Positions 35,175-43,224 of a stretch of DNA of 64,000 nt are shown here, piece after piece. The notes under the pieces were generated by a model that was not told the origin of the DNA, did not search any database, and saw nothing but the letters and a program-made list of their open reading frames with translations. This stretch comes from Streptomyces fumigatiscleroticus. Its GTDB lineage: Bacteria; Actinomycetota; Actinomycetes; Streptomycetales; Streptomycetaceae. The translations under genes and the position numbers were made by a program. The stretch spans positions 154,641-218,640 of the forward strand of contig NZ_BMQF01000015.1 in NCBI RefSeq assembly GCF_014647975.1. Direction: 5' to 3'. The stretch's first letter is position 1. Each line of letters begins with the position of its first letter.

Positions 35175-36422
35175 TCAGCCGCGGCGCGGGGTGCCGAGCG
35201 CGGTGGTGAAGGCGGCTTCGGCGCGGTCGATCGCGTCGAGCTGCTTGAGGATCTCGCCGGGGGTGGCTTCGCCGACGACCTTCTGCAACAGGGGTGTGTG
35301 GTCCAGGACGGCGTCGCGCAGCGGGCGCAGGAGGGCGGGGGCGTGGTGGAAGATCTTGCCGAGCATCCAGGCGGTCTGTGACTGGCGTGCGGTGTGGGGC
35401 TTGCGGGGGGTTTCGAAGGCGTTGAGGGCGTGGTGGACGGCGGTGGTGTCGGTGAGGTCGATGCCGGCGAGGTGGCGGCCGAGGAAGTAGCCGTCCTCGG
35501 TGGCCATGCCGGCGCCGTAGGCGGCGTAGGGAGAGGTGGGGTGGGCGGCGTCGCCGATGAGGGTGATACGGCCCTTGGACCACTGGGTGAGGGGCTTGCG
35601 GTCGCGGATGGGCCAGCTCTGGACGTGGGCGGGGTCGGTGGCGGCGATGAGTTCGGGCAGCGGGTGGGGGAAGGCGCGGGCCAGGCGGGTGGCGGCGGCG
35701 TGCGGGTCGGTGGGGACGGGACGGTCGGCATCGTGGGCGGTGAGGACCCACCACTGGAAGCCGTCGCGGCCCTTGCTGCGGATGGCGGTGAAGGCGCCCT
35801 GGACGGTGGGACCGTGGGTGAGCACGCACCGGCCGCGGGGCGCGGGGACCTGGTCGGTGAAGGTGTAGCCGCCGAAGAGCTGCAGATGATGGGGGCGGAT
35901 GGGGCTCTCGCCCCACAGGGTGCGGCGGACCAGGGAGTTGATGCCGTCGGCGCCGATGAGGACGTCCGCTTCGTGGACTTGGCCGTCGGCCAGGTACAGG
36001 CGCACCGCGCGGTTGTCCTGCTCGACGCCCTCCACGGTGTGGCCGGTGCGCAGGACGCCGGCGGGGAGGGCGGCCAGGAGGCGTTCGTACAGGTCGGGGC
36101 GGAGCAGGCCGATGAAGCCGCCGCCGTAGTCGCGTATGACGTGCTCGGGCAGGCGGACCTGGACACGGCGCTTGCCGCGCAGATTGCGGAACTCGCTCTG
36201 GCAGGGGGCGCCGAGGTCGTCCGTGTCCACGCCGAGCAGGCCGAGGGCCTTGATGGGGGCGGGCCACAGATTGAGGATGTTGCCGGCCGGGCGGGCCTGG
36301 GGATAGCGCTCGAAGAGGGTGACGTGGTGGCCGGCCTGGTGGGCGGACAGGGCGGCGGCCATGCCGGCGGGTCCGGCGCCGATGACGGCGACGCGGCCGG
36401 GCGCGGGGCTGGTCGGGGGCAT
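35175..36422 (-). CDS. FAD-dependent monooxygenase (class A)
   Basis: A 415-residue flavoprotein: Rossmann GxGxxG region RVAVIGAGPAGMAAALSAHQ, DG motif ADVLIGADGINSLVRR and GD motif LIGDAAHPTSPYAAYGAG. It is a PHBH-fold aromatic/polyketide hydroxylase-type enzyme. It overlaps regulatorily with the ABM-like gene upstream on the same strand (50 bases) and lies divergent from a TetR gene that probably represses both. Confidence 0.88.
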   Translation of the reverse strand: MPPTSPAPGRVAVIGAGPAGMAAALSAHQAGHHVTLFERYPQARPAGNILNLWPAPIKALGLLGVDTDDLGAPCQSEFRNLRGKRRVQVRLPEHVIRDYGGGFIGLLRPDLYERLLAALPAGVLRTGHTVEGVEQDNRAVRLYLADGQVHEADVLIGADGINSLVRRTLWGESPIRPHHLQLFGGYTFTDQVPAPRGRCVLTHGPTVQGAFTAIRSKGRDGFQWWVLTAHDADRPVPTDPHAAATRLARAFPHPLPELIAATDPAHVQSWPIRDRKPLTQWSKGRITLIGDAAHPTSPYAAYGAGMATEDGYFLGRHLAGIDLTDTTAVHHALNAFETPRKPHTARQSQTAWMLGKIFHHAPALLRPLRDAVLDHTPLLQKVVGEATPGEILKQLDAIDRAEAAFTTALGTPRRG

Positions 36423-36471
36423 GTGCGGCTCTCTTTCTGGTGGGCGATGCGGGGCCGGTGAGGCGGGGACT

Positions 36472-36741
36472 TCAGCCGGTGGCGGTGTGGAAGGCCAGGG
36501 CGGGTCCGCCGCCGGCCGGACGGCGGACGCGGGCGAGGAAGGCCGTGGTGCGGGAGTGGGCCAGGTGCGCGTCGAGGACTTCGCGGCTCCTCCCCACCTC
36601 GGGGCCTTCGAGGCCGGCGTCGAAGGGGTAGCTCACGCAGCCGTGATCCGTGCGGGCGGCGGCGGCCATCTCCGCCGCGGCGGCGGCCGGCCGGGCGCGG
36701 GCACCGCCGGCGACGCGGGCACGGCTGAGGACGATCGGCAT
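36472..36741 (-). CDS. ABM-like putative quinol monooxygenase, shortened
   Basis: An 89-residue protein. MPIVLSRARVAGGARARPAAA and YPFDAGLEGPEV, then LDAHLAHSRTTAFLARV, match the antibiotic biosynthesis monooxygenase fold, but the middle strand (usually VxxWED plus several residues) is short. It may be an in-frame deletion variant. It precedes the FAD monooxygenase in the same transcript. Confidence 0.55.
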   Translation of the reverse strand: MPIVLSRARVAGGARARPAAAAAEMAAAARTDHGCVSYPFDAGLEGPEVGRSREVLDAHLAHSRTTAFLARVRRPAGGGPALAFHTATG

Positions 36742-36764
36742 GGGGCGACTCCAGACTTGAAAAG

Positions 36765-36780
36765 CGTAGTGCGCGCTACG
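36765..36780. promoter_or_regulatory. TetR operator candidate
   Basis: CGTAGTGCGCGCTACG, a 16-bp near-palindrome (14 of 16 symmetrical), lies between the ABM/FAD genes and the TetR gene. Confidence 0.55.
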
Positions 36781-36862
36781 GTTATTAGATCGGCTGGACC
36801 GGGCCCCATGTCAACCGGGGTGCGCCGCCCTCACCGCCGCGGGCAGGCGCGACAATGGCCGC

Positions 36863-37525
36863 ATGGCCACTCCCCCAGCGCGCACCGACGACCTGGCGAT
36901 CCGCCGGCCCCGCCAGGAACGGACCCGGCAGGCATGGGCCCGGATCCTCGACGCCGGCGTCGCATTGATCGAGGAGGGCGGCTACGAGGCGTTCACCATC
37001 GCCGCCCTGTGCGAGAAGGCCCAGGTCCCGCCGCGCGCCCTGTATGACCGCACCACCAGCAAGGACGCCCTCTTCCTCGCCGTGTACGAACACGGCATCG
37101 CCCGCATCACCGCGGACGAACGCGCCTTCGCCCGGCCCGACCGCTGGCAGGACCTGACGCCCGAGGAACTGATCACAGCGGCCGTCACCGAACTCACCGG
37201 CCTCTTCCGCCGGCACGCCGCCTTCCTCAGACACATCGTGCTGCTGTCCGGCGCCCACCCGGAGGTGCTGCGCCGCGGCCGCGCCCACGTCCACACCCTC
37301 GCCGACACCTTCACCGCCCGGCTGCTCAGCGTGCGCGACCACATCACACACCCCGACCCGGAGACCGCCGTACGCCAGTGCTTCGCCACCGTCTTCGCCG
37401 CCTGCGTCGTCCGCACCGCCCACGGACCCGACCTCGCCACCCCGCCCGTGGACCACGACACCTTCACCGCCCACCTCGCCCTGACCGCCACCCGCAGCCT
37501 CCTCGCCACCCACCCCGCGGCCTGA
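36863..37525 (+). CDS. TetR-family regulator
   Basis: A 220-residue protein. The HTH is RQAWARILDAGVALIEEGGY, FTIAALCEKAQVPPRALYDR and FLAVYEHG (ALYDRTTSKDALF in place of the usual YYHF). The C-terminal ligand-binding domain is variable. Divergent from the ABM/FAD monooxygenase pair, with a palindrome between them; the monooxygenases are the probable targets. Confidence 0.85.
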   Translation: MATPPARTDDLAIRRPRQERTRQAWARILDAGVALIEEGGYEAFTIAALCEKAQVPPRALYDRTTSKDALFLAVYEHGIARITADERAFARPDRWQDLTPEELITAAVTELTGLFRRHAAFLRHIVLLSGAHPEVLRRGRAHVHTLADTFTARLLSVRDHITHPDPETAVRQCFATVFAACVVRTAHGPDLATPPVDHDTFTAHLALTATRSLLATHPAA

Positions 37526-38089
37526 ACCGCCGCCACCCCGGCCCACACCACACCGCTTCCCCCGCAGAAACCGCTTCGCGACCGGTGCCCCGCCGAGGCG
37601 GAGAAGAAGCGGGGCACGCAGGTGAGCGCCGCATAGGCAGCTCCGTCCGGACCGCGGTGGGGGCGGCCCACCGGGTGCCGTACGGCCGGGTGACGCCGAC
37701 CGGGGCGCCGTTGACCGGCGTGGAAAGCATCGCCGCATGGCGTGGATGCGAGGTGTCCCGGGCTGCACCAAGGAAAAGGCAGAATCCCGGGGAGGAAGCC
37801 GGCGTGAGCGCGGGTGCCCGCCGGGTGGTGTCAGCGCGGCCTGGGAGACAGGGGCCTTCCGGTCAGCGGCGCCGCAAGGGAGAAGTGTGACGCCTGAGGG
37901 GCTTGAACTGAGCACGGACATGACCGCGTCCTTCCGTGGAAGCCGCGCGGCGGCACACCCCTACAGGTTGCATGACGCCGGCCAGCCTGGTGTCCGCCGG
38001 CAGCTGCGCGACGGCCGGCGACGGTTCGGGGAGCCGGAGGAAACATCACAGCCACGCGGCCGTCGGCGCGACGCGGATAATCTGCGCGA
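37526..38089. other. Intergenic, no gene recognised
   Basis: About 560 bases without a supportable gene. Its end carries the -10 box of the next gene. Confidence 0.4.
38076..38081 (+). promoter_or_regulatory. -10 element GATAAT
   Basis: GATAAT ends 8 bases before the GTG at 38090, which lacks a Shine-Dalgarno sequence. It suggests a leaderless transcript. Confidence 0.45.
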
Positions 38090-39025
38090 GTGAAGCGGAT
38101 GCAGCGGGCCGCCGGCGCGGTCGTCGGTTCGGCGGTGGGTGACGCCCTGGGCGGCCCCTTCGAGTTCGGTCCTCAGGGAGCGTTCTCCGCGCGGTTTCCC
38201 GCGCCCGGTGCCGGCGGCGAGATGTGCGGAGGCGGTGGCTGGGACCCCGGCGAGGCCACGGACGACACCCAGATGGCCGTCCTGGTCGCGGAGTCACTGC
38301 TGGAGCGGGGCGGACTGGATCTGCCGGACATCTTCGCCCGCTTCCAGCGGTGGGCAGCAGCAGAACCGAAGGACATCGGCCTCCAGACCGAGGACGTCCT
38401 GACCAACGGCATGCCCTGGGACCTCGCCGCCGCGATCCATTTCCAGGTCAACCAGCGGGCAGCGGGAAACGGCTCCTTGATGCGGGCATCGACCTCCGCC
38501 GTGTACTTCGCATCCGCCGGCCAGGAAGCCACCATGGACGCCGCCCGCCGCATCGCCGCCCTCACCCACGGCGACCGCGCGGCCTGGGAAGGCACCGCGA
38601 TCTTCCACGAACTCATCCGCGTCATCTTCGAGGACGCCGACCCCCTCGCCGCGCTCCCGGACATCCTGGCTCTGGTCCACCCCGACCACCGCGGCCGCTA
38701 CGCCACCGTCCTCGCGCCCGACTGGCACCCCGATCAGGCGACCGAGTTCAACGGTGCCGTCTGGCCCTGCCTGGGCTCCGCCGTCCGGGCCCTGCGCACC
38801 ACCACCAGCTACGAGGAGGCGGTACGCGCGGCGATCGACCTCGGCGGTGACACGGACACCGTCGCCGCGGTGACCGGAGGCCTCGCGGGGGCGTACTACG
38901 GGGTGGATGCCATCCCCGCCCGCTGGACCCAGCCGCTCCATGTCCCCCTCCCAGGCTTCGACGGACGGGTGCTGCACCTGGCGGACCTGCTCGACCTTGC
39001 GCACCGCCTCGCAGAGGGGCTGTAG
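38090..39025 (+). CDS. ADP-ribosylglycohydrolase
   Basis: A 311-residue protein. The binuclear Mg site is formed by ATDDTQM (Asp58, Asp59) and LGGDTDTVAAVTGGLAGA. The family starts with GSAVGDALGGPFEF. Homologues (DraG/ARH type) remove ADP-ribose from proteins or nucleic acids. GTG 38090 fits a leaderless start. Near the ligase remnant and other debris but itself complete. Confidence 0.85.
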   Translation: MKRMQRAAGAVVGSAVGDALGGPFEFGPQGAFSARFPAPGAGGEMCGGGGWDPGEATDDTQMAVLVAESLLERGGLDLPDIFARFQRWAAAEPKDIGLQTEDVLTNGMPWDLAAAIHFQVNQRAAGNGSLMRASTSAVYFASAGQEATMDAARRIAALTHGDRAAWEGTAIFHELIRVIFEDADPLAALPDILALVHPDHRGRYATVLAPDWHPDQATEFNGAVWPCLGSAVRALRTTTSYEEAVRAAIDLGGDTDTVAAVTGGLAGAYYGVDAIPARWTQPLHVPLPGFDGRVLHLADLLDLAHRLAEGL

Positions 39026-39035
39026 ACAACCATCT

Positions 39036-39206
39036 CCACGCGGGCGCCGATGTGGCCGGCCGTCCGTACGCCCGGCGCCGTGCGGCGCTGCGGGTGCTGT
39101 TCGCCGGCCACGGACTGGCGGCGCCGTTCACGCTGTGCCCGTCCGCCACCGACCCGGCCGTGGTGTCAGTGACCGACGTGGACGGCGGCCGGGCTGGAGG
39201 GCCTGT
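39036..39206 (+). pseudogene. ATP-dependent DNA ligase remnant (2)
   Basis: The plus frame reads ADVAGRPYARRRAALRVLFA, GHGLAAPFTLCPSATDPAVV. The TWTAAGLEGLL continuation (as in DWTAAGLEGLVVK) lies in another frame and hits a stop. It covers the same protein region as the remnant at 9018-9356 but is less complete. Confidence 0.6.
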
Positions 39207-39338
39207 TGTGACCGCGGTCTGCTGCTGACCGATCGACCGGAAGTGGGTGCCGGAAGGAGCGGCGCGATCGAAGTGGCATGGCTGGACGGCTGCGAGCCCG
39301 GTCGAGTAGCTCCTACTGTCGAACTCCGGTCTGGCCAG

Positions 39339-39610
39339 CGACAGTGCGACCGAGGCCGGGGAGACTGAGACGGTCTGCGGCTTGGCCAGGTCGCCCGTGT
39401 CGGGTCCGTGGCGCCGGACGAACGCCGCCAGCGATCCCTCGCGCTCGACCGGTTCCTCGGCCCGTCGGGCGTTGTCGATCACCGCTTCGCTCTTGCCGCG
39501 GTGCCGGACGATGCCCGCGTCGCCCAGGAGACGCTCGACGTCGCGCTGGTCGGATCGGGCAACGGCCGCGATCTCGAAGCCCCCGAAGGCGGTGCGGAAG
39601 TTCTGGCAGC
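39339..39610 (-). pseudogene. DNA-3-methyladenine glycosylase I (Tag) remnant
   Basis: The minus strand reads QNFRTAFGGFEIAAVARSDQ, RDVERLLGDAGIVRHRGKSE, AVIDNARRAEE and SLAAFVRRHGPD, then PQTVSVSPASVALS. This is the central part of Tag. The zinc-binding N-terminus and the C-terminus with its HxxC are missing. Confidence 0.65.
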
Positions 39611-39643
39611 GCGGCTCGCCATCGGGTCCGGCGAACGGCGCCG

Positions 39644-39925
39644 TCACAGGAGGAAACTCAGCCGCTCGTCCGCCATCCCGGGCGCGGTCTCGATGATCTC
39701 CGCCGTGACGACGTCCTGGGGCGACGAACGGGTCCTCGTCGACGCGCTTCGCAGCTCCTCGGGCGAGGTGCTGTGGGCGAGGACCGCGCCGCCGAGGCCC
39801 GGCTGGACGCTGCCGACCAGCAGGAAGGCCCCGTCGTCCAGGCCGCGTTCGATCCGTTCCTGATGGCTCATGGGCTGCCCGGCGGCGGCCTTGTTGTCGG
39901 AGAAGCGAAGCAGGACCACGAACAT
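39644..39925 (-). CDS. YciI-family protein with compensating frameshifts
   Basis: About 93 residues: MFVVLLRFSDNKAAAGQPMS, ERIERGLDDGAFLLVGSVQP and GLGGAVLAHSTSPEEL, then RSASTRTRSSPQ, then DVVTAEIIETAPGMADERLSFL. In homologues the segment in question reads like RRVDEDPFVAEDVV. Here reading the +1 frame inside it gives RVDEDPFVA, so two nearby indels of opposite sign keep the ends in frame. ATG 39925 has GAGAG upstream; ATG 39937 is also in frame. Position overlaps the end of the broken TetR gene. Confidence 0.65.
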   Translation of the reverse strand: MFVVLLRFSDNKAAAGQPMSHQERIERGLDDGAFLLVGSVQPGLGGAVLAHSTSPEELRSASTRTRSSPQDVVTAEIIETAPGMADERLSFLL

Positions 39926-39933
39926 GCGATCTC

Positions 39934-40470
39934 TCATTTCCGGTAGGTGTGCAGCCAGTCGCGCATCCGGTCGACTTCGCGCTGGATGAATGCCTCGTCG
40001 CGGAAGGCGTTGGCCATGACGGCGACGCCCTGGCTGATGGCGAGCACGTGCATCGCCAGCTCGTCGGCCTGCTCGGCCTGCCCGAGCAGCGCGAACTGTT
40101 CGCGCGGCCAGGTGCGGAACAGGGCGAACAGGCGGCCGGCCTGGCCGAGCATCGCGTGCTCCACGCTTGGCCGGCTCCGTGGTGAGGGTGCCGACCGGGC
40201 AGCCGTAGTCCTGGATGTCGGCGCGGTTGGTCAGGAAGATCTCGACGTAGTGCATGATGCGGCCGGCCGGGTGGACTCCTCGGCCTCCCACTGCTCCAGC
40301 ATCCGCCGGGTGTCGGCCAGGCGGGCGTCGATCACCGCGTCGAGGATCGCGTCAACCTCGTTCGCGGACATCGCCGGTGCCGTCGGGCTGTCGCGGGGCT
40401 CGTAGCCGTGGTGGTAGAAGAGCCGGTCGGCCGCCGCCACGATCTGCTCACGGGTCGCCACAGCGGTCAC
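39934..40470 (-). pseudogene. TetR-family regulator, inactivated by microinversion and frameshifts
   Basis: The start GTG 40470 opens MTAVATREQIVAAADRLFYH and HGYE. The expected HTH (T-SFADIAxAVGLSRGNFYYHFKxKDE) is not there in this direction; the next residues PRDSPTAPAMSANEV are the inverted strand of TSFADIAGAVGLSRG. Then ILDAVIDARLADTRRMLEQW resumes in frame. Later parts (MHYVEIFLTNRADIQDYGCP, VGTLTTEPAK; and GRLFALFRTWPREQFALLGQ, ADELAMHVLAISQGVAVMAN) lie in two other frames. So a local inversion with deletion of NFYYHFKxK, plus two further frameshifts. Confidence 0.75.
40355..40398 (+). other. Inverted segment inside the TetR remnant
   Basis: Read on the plus strand it encodes TSFADIAGAVGLSRG, the helix-turn-helix core of the surrounding minus-strand TetR pseudogene, on the wrong strand. 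Flanks on both sides continue the minus-strand protein. Confidence 0.75.
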
Positions 40471-40762
40471 AGTGATCTCCTCACGTCGTAGGACAGTCGC
40501 CCTGGAGCCACAACGCAGGTCAGCCGTCCTAGACCGTCAAGCCGTTGACACCGCCGGCGCGGGAGACATGGCGTGACAGACCTCCAGGACAGCTGTCCCT
40601 GTCACCCACGCGGCGAGCCGGCGGGCCCTGACCGACGCGGTCCACGAAGAGCTCGGAGGGGCCCGGGACGTCGGGCGGCGAATGGGCGGCGGCCGCCGGG
40701 CATGGCGGTCCGGGGGCCGGTGATGCTGGTTCGTTCGCCTGGATGGCGGCGGGACCCGGACC

Positions 40763-40768
40763 TACAAT
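40763..40768 (+). promoter_or_regulatory. -10 element TACAAT
   Basis: TACAAT 42 bases upstream of GTG 40810. No strong -35 is seen. Confidence 0.4.
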
Positions 40769-40809
40769 TCGAGCCGGTATGCCGAGTCCGGTCGAGGGGG
40801 CTGCGCGAA

Positions 40810-42090
40810 GTGTCGCTGGTGGATGAGGAGCCCGAAGAGATCGTCGTTCCTGCGGTGGAGGATCGAGCCGTGGTGATCGGCGCCCCCTCCGCGACGGAGC
40901 GTTCACGGTGGGGGCGCCGGATTGATGACCTCGCCTCCGGGGAATGGGCGGCTCTCCTGCGGACACTGGACCCTGCGACCCGAGCCCTCATCGAGTCTCA
41001 GCGTCTGACCGCCGGCCTGGTCGAACTCGACCAGACCGCCCGGAAGATGCTGAAGACCGCCAAGGTGATCACCGAGGAAGGAGGTTGGATTCAGGCCACT
41101 CTCCGAAACGACCGAGGCCGTGTGACGCGTCTGATGCGGGTCCGTCCCGCCACGGGTATCGCCGCCATGTCAGGTGGAGCAGCCGTCCTGGGTGCCATCG
41201 CGGCCCAGGCGCAGGCTGCCGAGATGGCCCGGGACATCAAGGCCATCCGGCAGCGGATGGACGTGATCGCCGAGCACCAACGGTCCGACCAGGCCGGTGC
41301 TGTGGAGAATGTCGTCAAGCGGGTCGAGGATCTGGTTGCGGATCTACGGGCTCACGGCGAGCGCGGCGTCGACGCGAGCGCGTTCTCGGTCCTCAGCAAC
41401 AGCCTGGGGGATGCAAGGCACAAGTGCTCCTGCCATCTCGACGATGCGGTCACGAGGCTGGAGAAGGCCGCCCAGGAGCGCCCGCGTCAGGCGGAGAAGA
41501 TCCTGAGCGAGGAGGCCGTGAAAGAGGCGGCGCTGTACCTCGACTCGCTGGCGAAGTGCTACACGGCTACGGTGCGGTTCGGTTTCGCCCAGATCGCCTT
41601 CGAGTACCACAGGAACAAGCCCGACGTCGCCAGGACCCGGGCCGAGCGCATCATTCAGTCCGCCGCCGAGCTGCGTGCCGAGACCGAAGACGTTCACGGC
41701 CGGCTCGGCCGGCTCGATGAGACCCTCCGTGCCCGCTTCCGGCCCGCGCCGAGAACTGCGAACGCGCCGTCCTGGGTGTCAGACGTCCTCGCGGCAACCG
41801 CGTCTACCGCCGCGAAACAGCTGGTAGGAAAGTCTGTGCGCCTGGGCCGAGTCCGCGGCACCCCAATTTCGCTCCCCGCGGCTTCTGCCGCCGTTGCCGC
41901 CGGCGCACTGTTTGTCGGTGTCGAGGGCGCCAAGGCCGTGGCTCAGTCCCGTGCGGAGAAGAAGCTCGACGAGCGCCTGGACCGGCTCGCGGAAGCCACC
42001 AGCAGGAGCTCCGAAGCCCTCGCCGAAGCAGCACCGAGTCTTGACCTGCTCCGCACCCTGACCGAAGAACTCGCCGGGCCAGGCGCGTGA
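40810..42090 (+). CDS. Unrecognised protein with long helices and two hydrophobic segments
   Basis: About 426 residues from GTG 40810, with GAGGGGG 10 bases upstream. The N-terminal part is acidic (VDEEPEEIVVPAVED). A hydrophobic stretch GIAAMSGGAAVLGAIAAQAQ is followed by a long helix-rich, coiled-coil-like region, and near the C-terminus ISLPAASAAVAAGALFVGVEG is a second hydrophobic segment. I know no family for it. A pair Cys-Ser-Cys-His (HKCSCHLDD) is unusual. Isolated, with its own promoter. Confidence 0.6.
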   Translation: MSLVDEEPEEIVVPAVEDRAVVIGAPSATERSRWGRRIDDLASGEWAALLRTLDPATRALIESQRLTAGLVELDQTARKMLKTAKVITEEGGWIQATLRNDRGRVTRLMRVRPATGIAAMSGGAAVLGAIAAQAQAAEMARDIKAIRQRMDVIAEHQRSDQAGAVENVVKRVEDLVADLRAHGERGVDASAFSVLSNSLGDARHKCSCHLDDAVTRLEKAAQERPRQAEKILSEEAVKEAALYLDSLAKCYTATVRFGFAQIAFEYHRNKPDVARTRAERIIQSAAELRAETEDVHGRLGRLDETLRARFRPAPRTANAPSWVSDVLAATASTAAKQLVGKSVRLGRVRGTPISLPAASAAVAAGALFVGVEGAKAVAQSRAEKKLDERLDRLAEATSRSSEALAEAAPSLDLLRTLTEELAGPGA

Positions 42091-42457
42091 GTGAGGTTCG
42101 CTCAACGCGGTAGGCACTGCCTCGGTCCGGGGCAGGTGTGACCGGTCGCTCGGCCAGCTGCCGGCGCGCCTGGGCCGGCAGGCGCCGGAGTCTCACCCCG
42201 GCTGACCGGGCCGCGGCGGACGCGGTCACGACCGACTGCGTGAGGGCCACCGCACCCGGTGCGCCCTGTGAGTCACGCCCTTGTCGAGCTGCTCTGATGT
42301 CACCGAGGTTCCCCGCTGTTCCCCGCCCGATCTGGTGCGCTCATGGCGCGATCGCCGTTGGGTGAGCGGCCAGTTGGCGGGTCGACAGGCAGCACGATCT
42401 GAGTAGGCTTGATCGCGAACGGTAGTCCTCGACTCCTGATGGGAGGCTGGAACGACA
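42091..42457. other. Intergenic with promoter of the next gene
   Basis: About 370 bases. No gene seen. The promoter elements at 42382-42409 lie at its end. Confidence 0.4.
42382..42409 (+). promoter_or_regulatory. Promoter of the gene at 42458
   Basis: TCGACA (42382-42387) and TAGGCT (42404-42409) with a 16-base spacer, a fair HrdB-type match, about 50 bases before the GTG. Confidence 0.4.
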
Positions 42458-43150
42458 GTGGCTGATCCCCTCGCACCGCCGCCAGCGAACTCTGGTCACC
42501 CGTTATGGTCGCCGTTCGATGAGTACCTCTGGCACTCATGCGACATCCTCGCCGATGTTCTCGAAGGACAAGCGGCCAGTCGGCCCGTTGTGGCCACGAC
42601 CGCGCGACTACAGCACGGTGATCGTGCACTCGCTGTAGGGCCGGGTCAACGCCTGACCTGGAGGGCCCTCGGTAGTGGGAGGTACACGCACACCAACGTG
42701 GCTGCCTTCGGCAGCCCTGGCTTGGTGATCGGTTCCTTGGTGGGCTCCGCCATCGGAAACTCCGCCCGCCGTCGCCAGGCAGCGCGTGACGCCCAGCCAC
42801 GGTGGGTAGTGGACGGTACCGGCGAAGTCACCCTGACGCTGCAAAGGCTCCACTTCGCGCATGCCGCCGAACTGGACCTGGACTGGCGGGCGTTGAGCTC
42901 CATCGAGCTCGTTGCCCCTGACGTCTTCCAAACGAGCTTTGTCAACACTCGCGGTTCCCAGGCGACTGTTCGAGTGCAGACGCCGTGGGCCTCGCTGGCT
43001 TTCGCTCTTGCTGCGATCACTGCGTTCCCTGCCCATCCGCGTTTGCTCAGCCGCGGTTGGCTACCTCCGGATTTCGAGCAACGGTGCGCCCGAGTAGGTC
43101 GTCCCTGCCGCCCAGCTGCACATCTCGCGCTGCGGTCAAGCAGCACCTAG
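42458..43150 (+). CDS. Unrecognised protein with a glycine-rich hydrophobic patch
   Basis: A 230-residue protein from GTG 42458 behind GGGAGG. Middle residues GSPGLVIGSLVGSAIGNSAR form a short glycine-rich hydrophobic segment and are followed by a beta-rich stretch (VVDGTGEVTLTLQRLHFAHA, LSSIELVAPDVFQTSF). No known family recognised. A promoter is visible upstream. Length and codon use support a real gene. Confidence 0.6.
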   Translation: MADPLAPPPANSGHPLWSPFDEYLWHSCDILADVLEGQAASRPVVATTARLQHGDRALAVGPGQRLTWRALGSGRYTHTNVAAFGSPGLVIGSLVGSAIGNSARRRQAARDAQPRWVVDGTGEVTLTLQRLHFAHAAELDLDWRALSSIELVAPDVFQTSFVNTRGSQATVRVQTPWASLAFALAAITAFPAHPRLLSRGWLPPDFEQRCARVGRPCRPAAHLALRSSST

Positions 43151-43224
43151 CAGGGGCAGCGTCGCCGTCTCCGGCGCGGGATTCCACGGAGCCCGCTGTG
43201 CGATGTGGCGAGCGAGCCGCCGAC

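Noticed and set aside
36785..37921. 378-codon minus frame over the TetR gene
   Set aside because: Gly/Val-rich antisense shadow.
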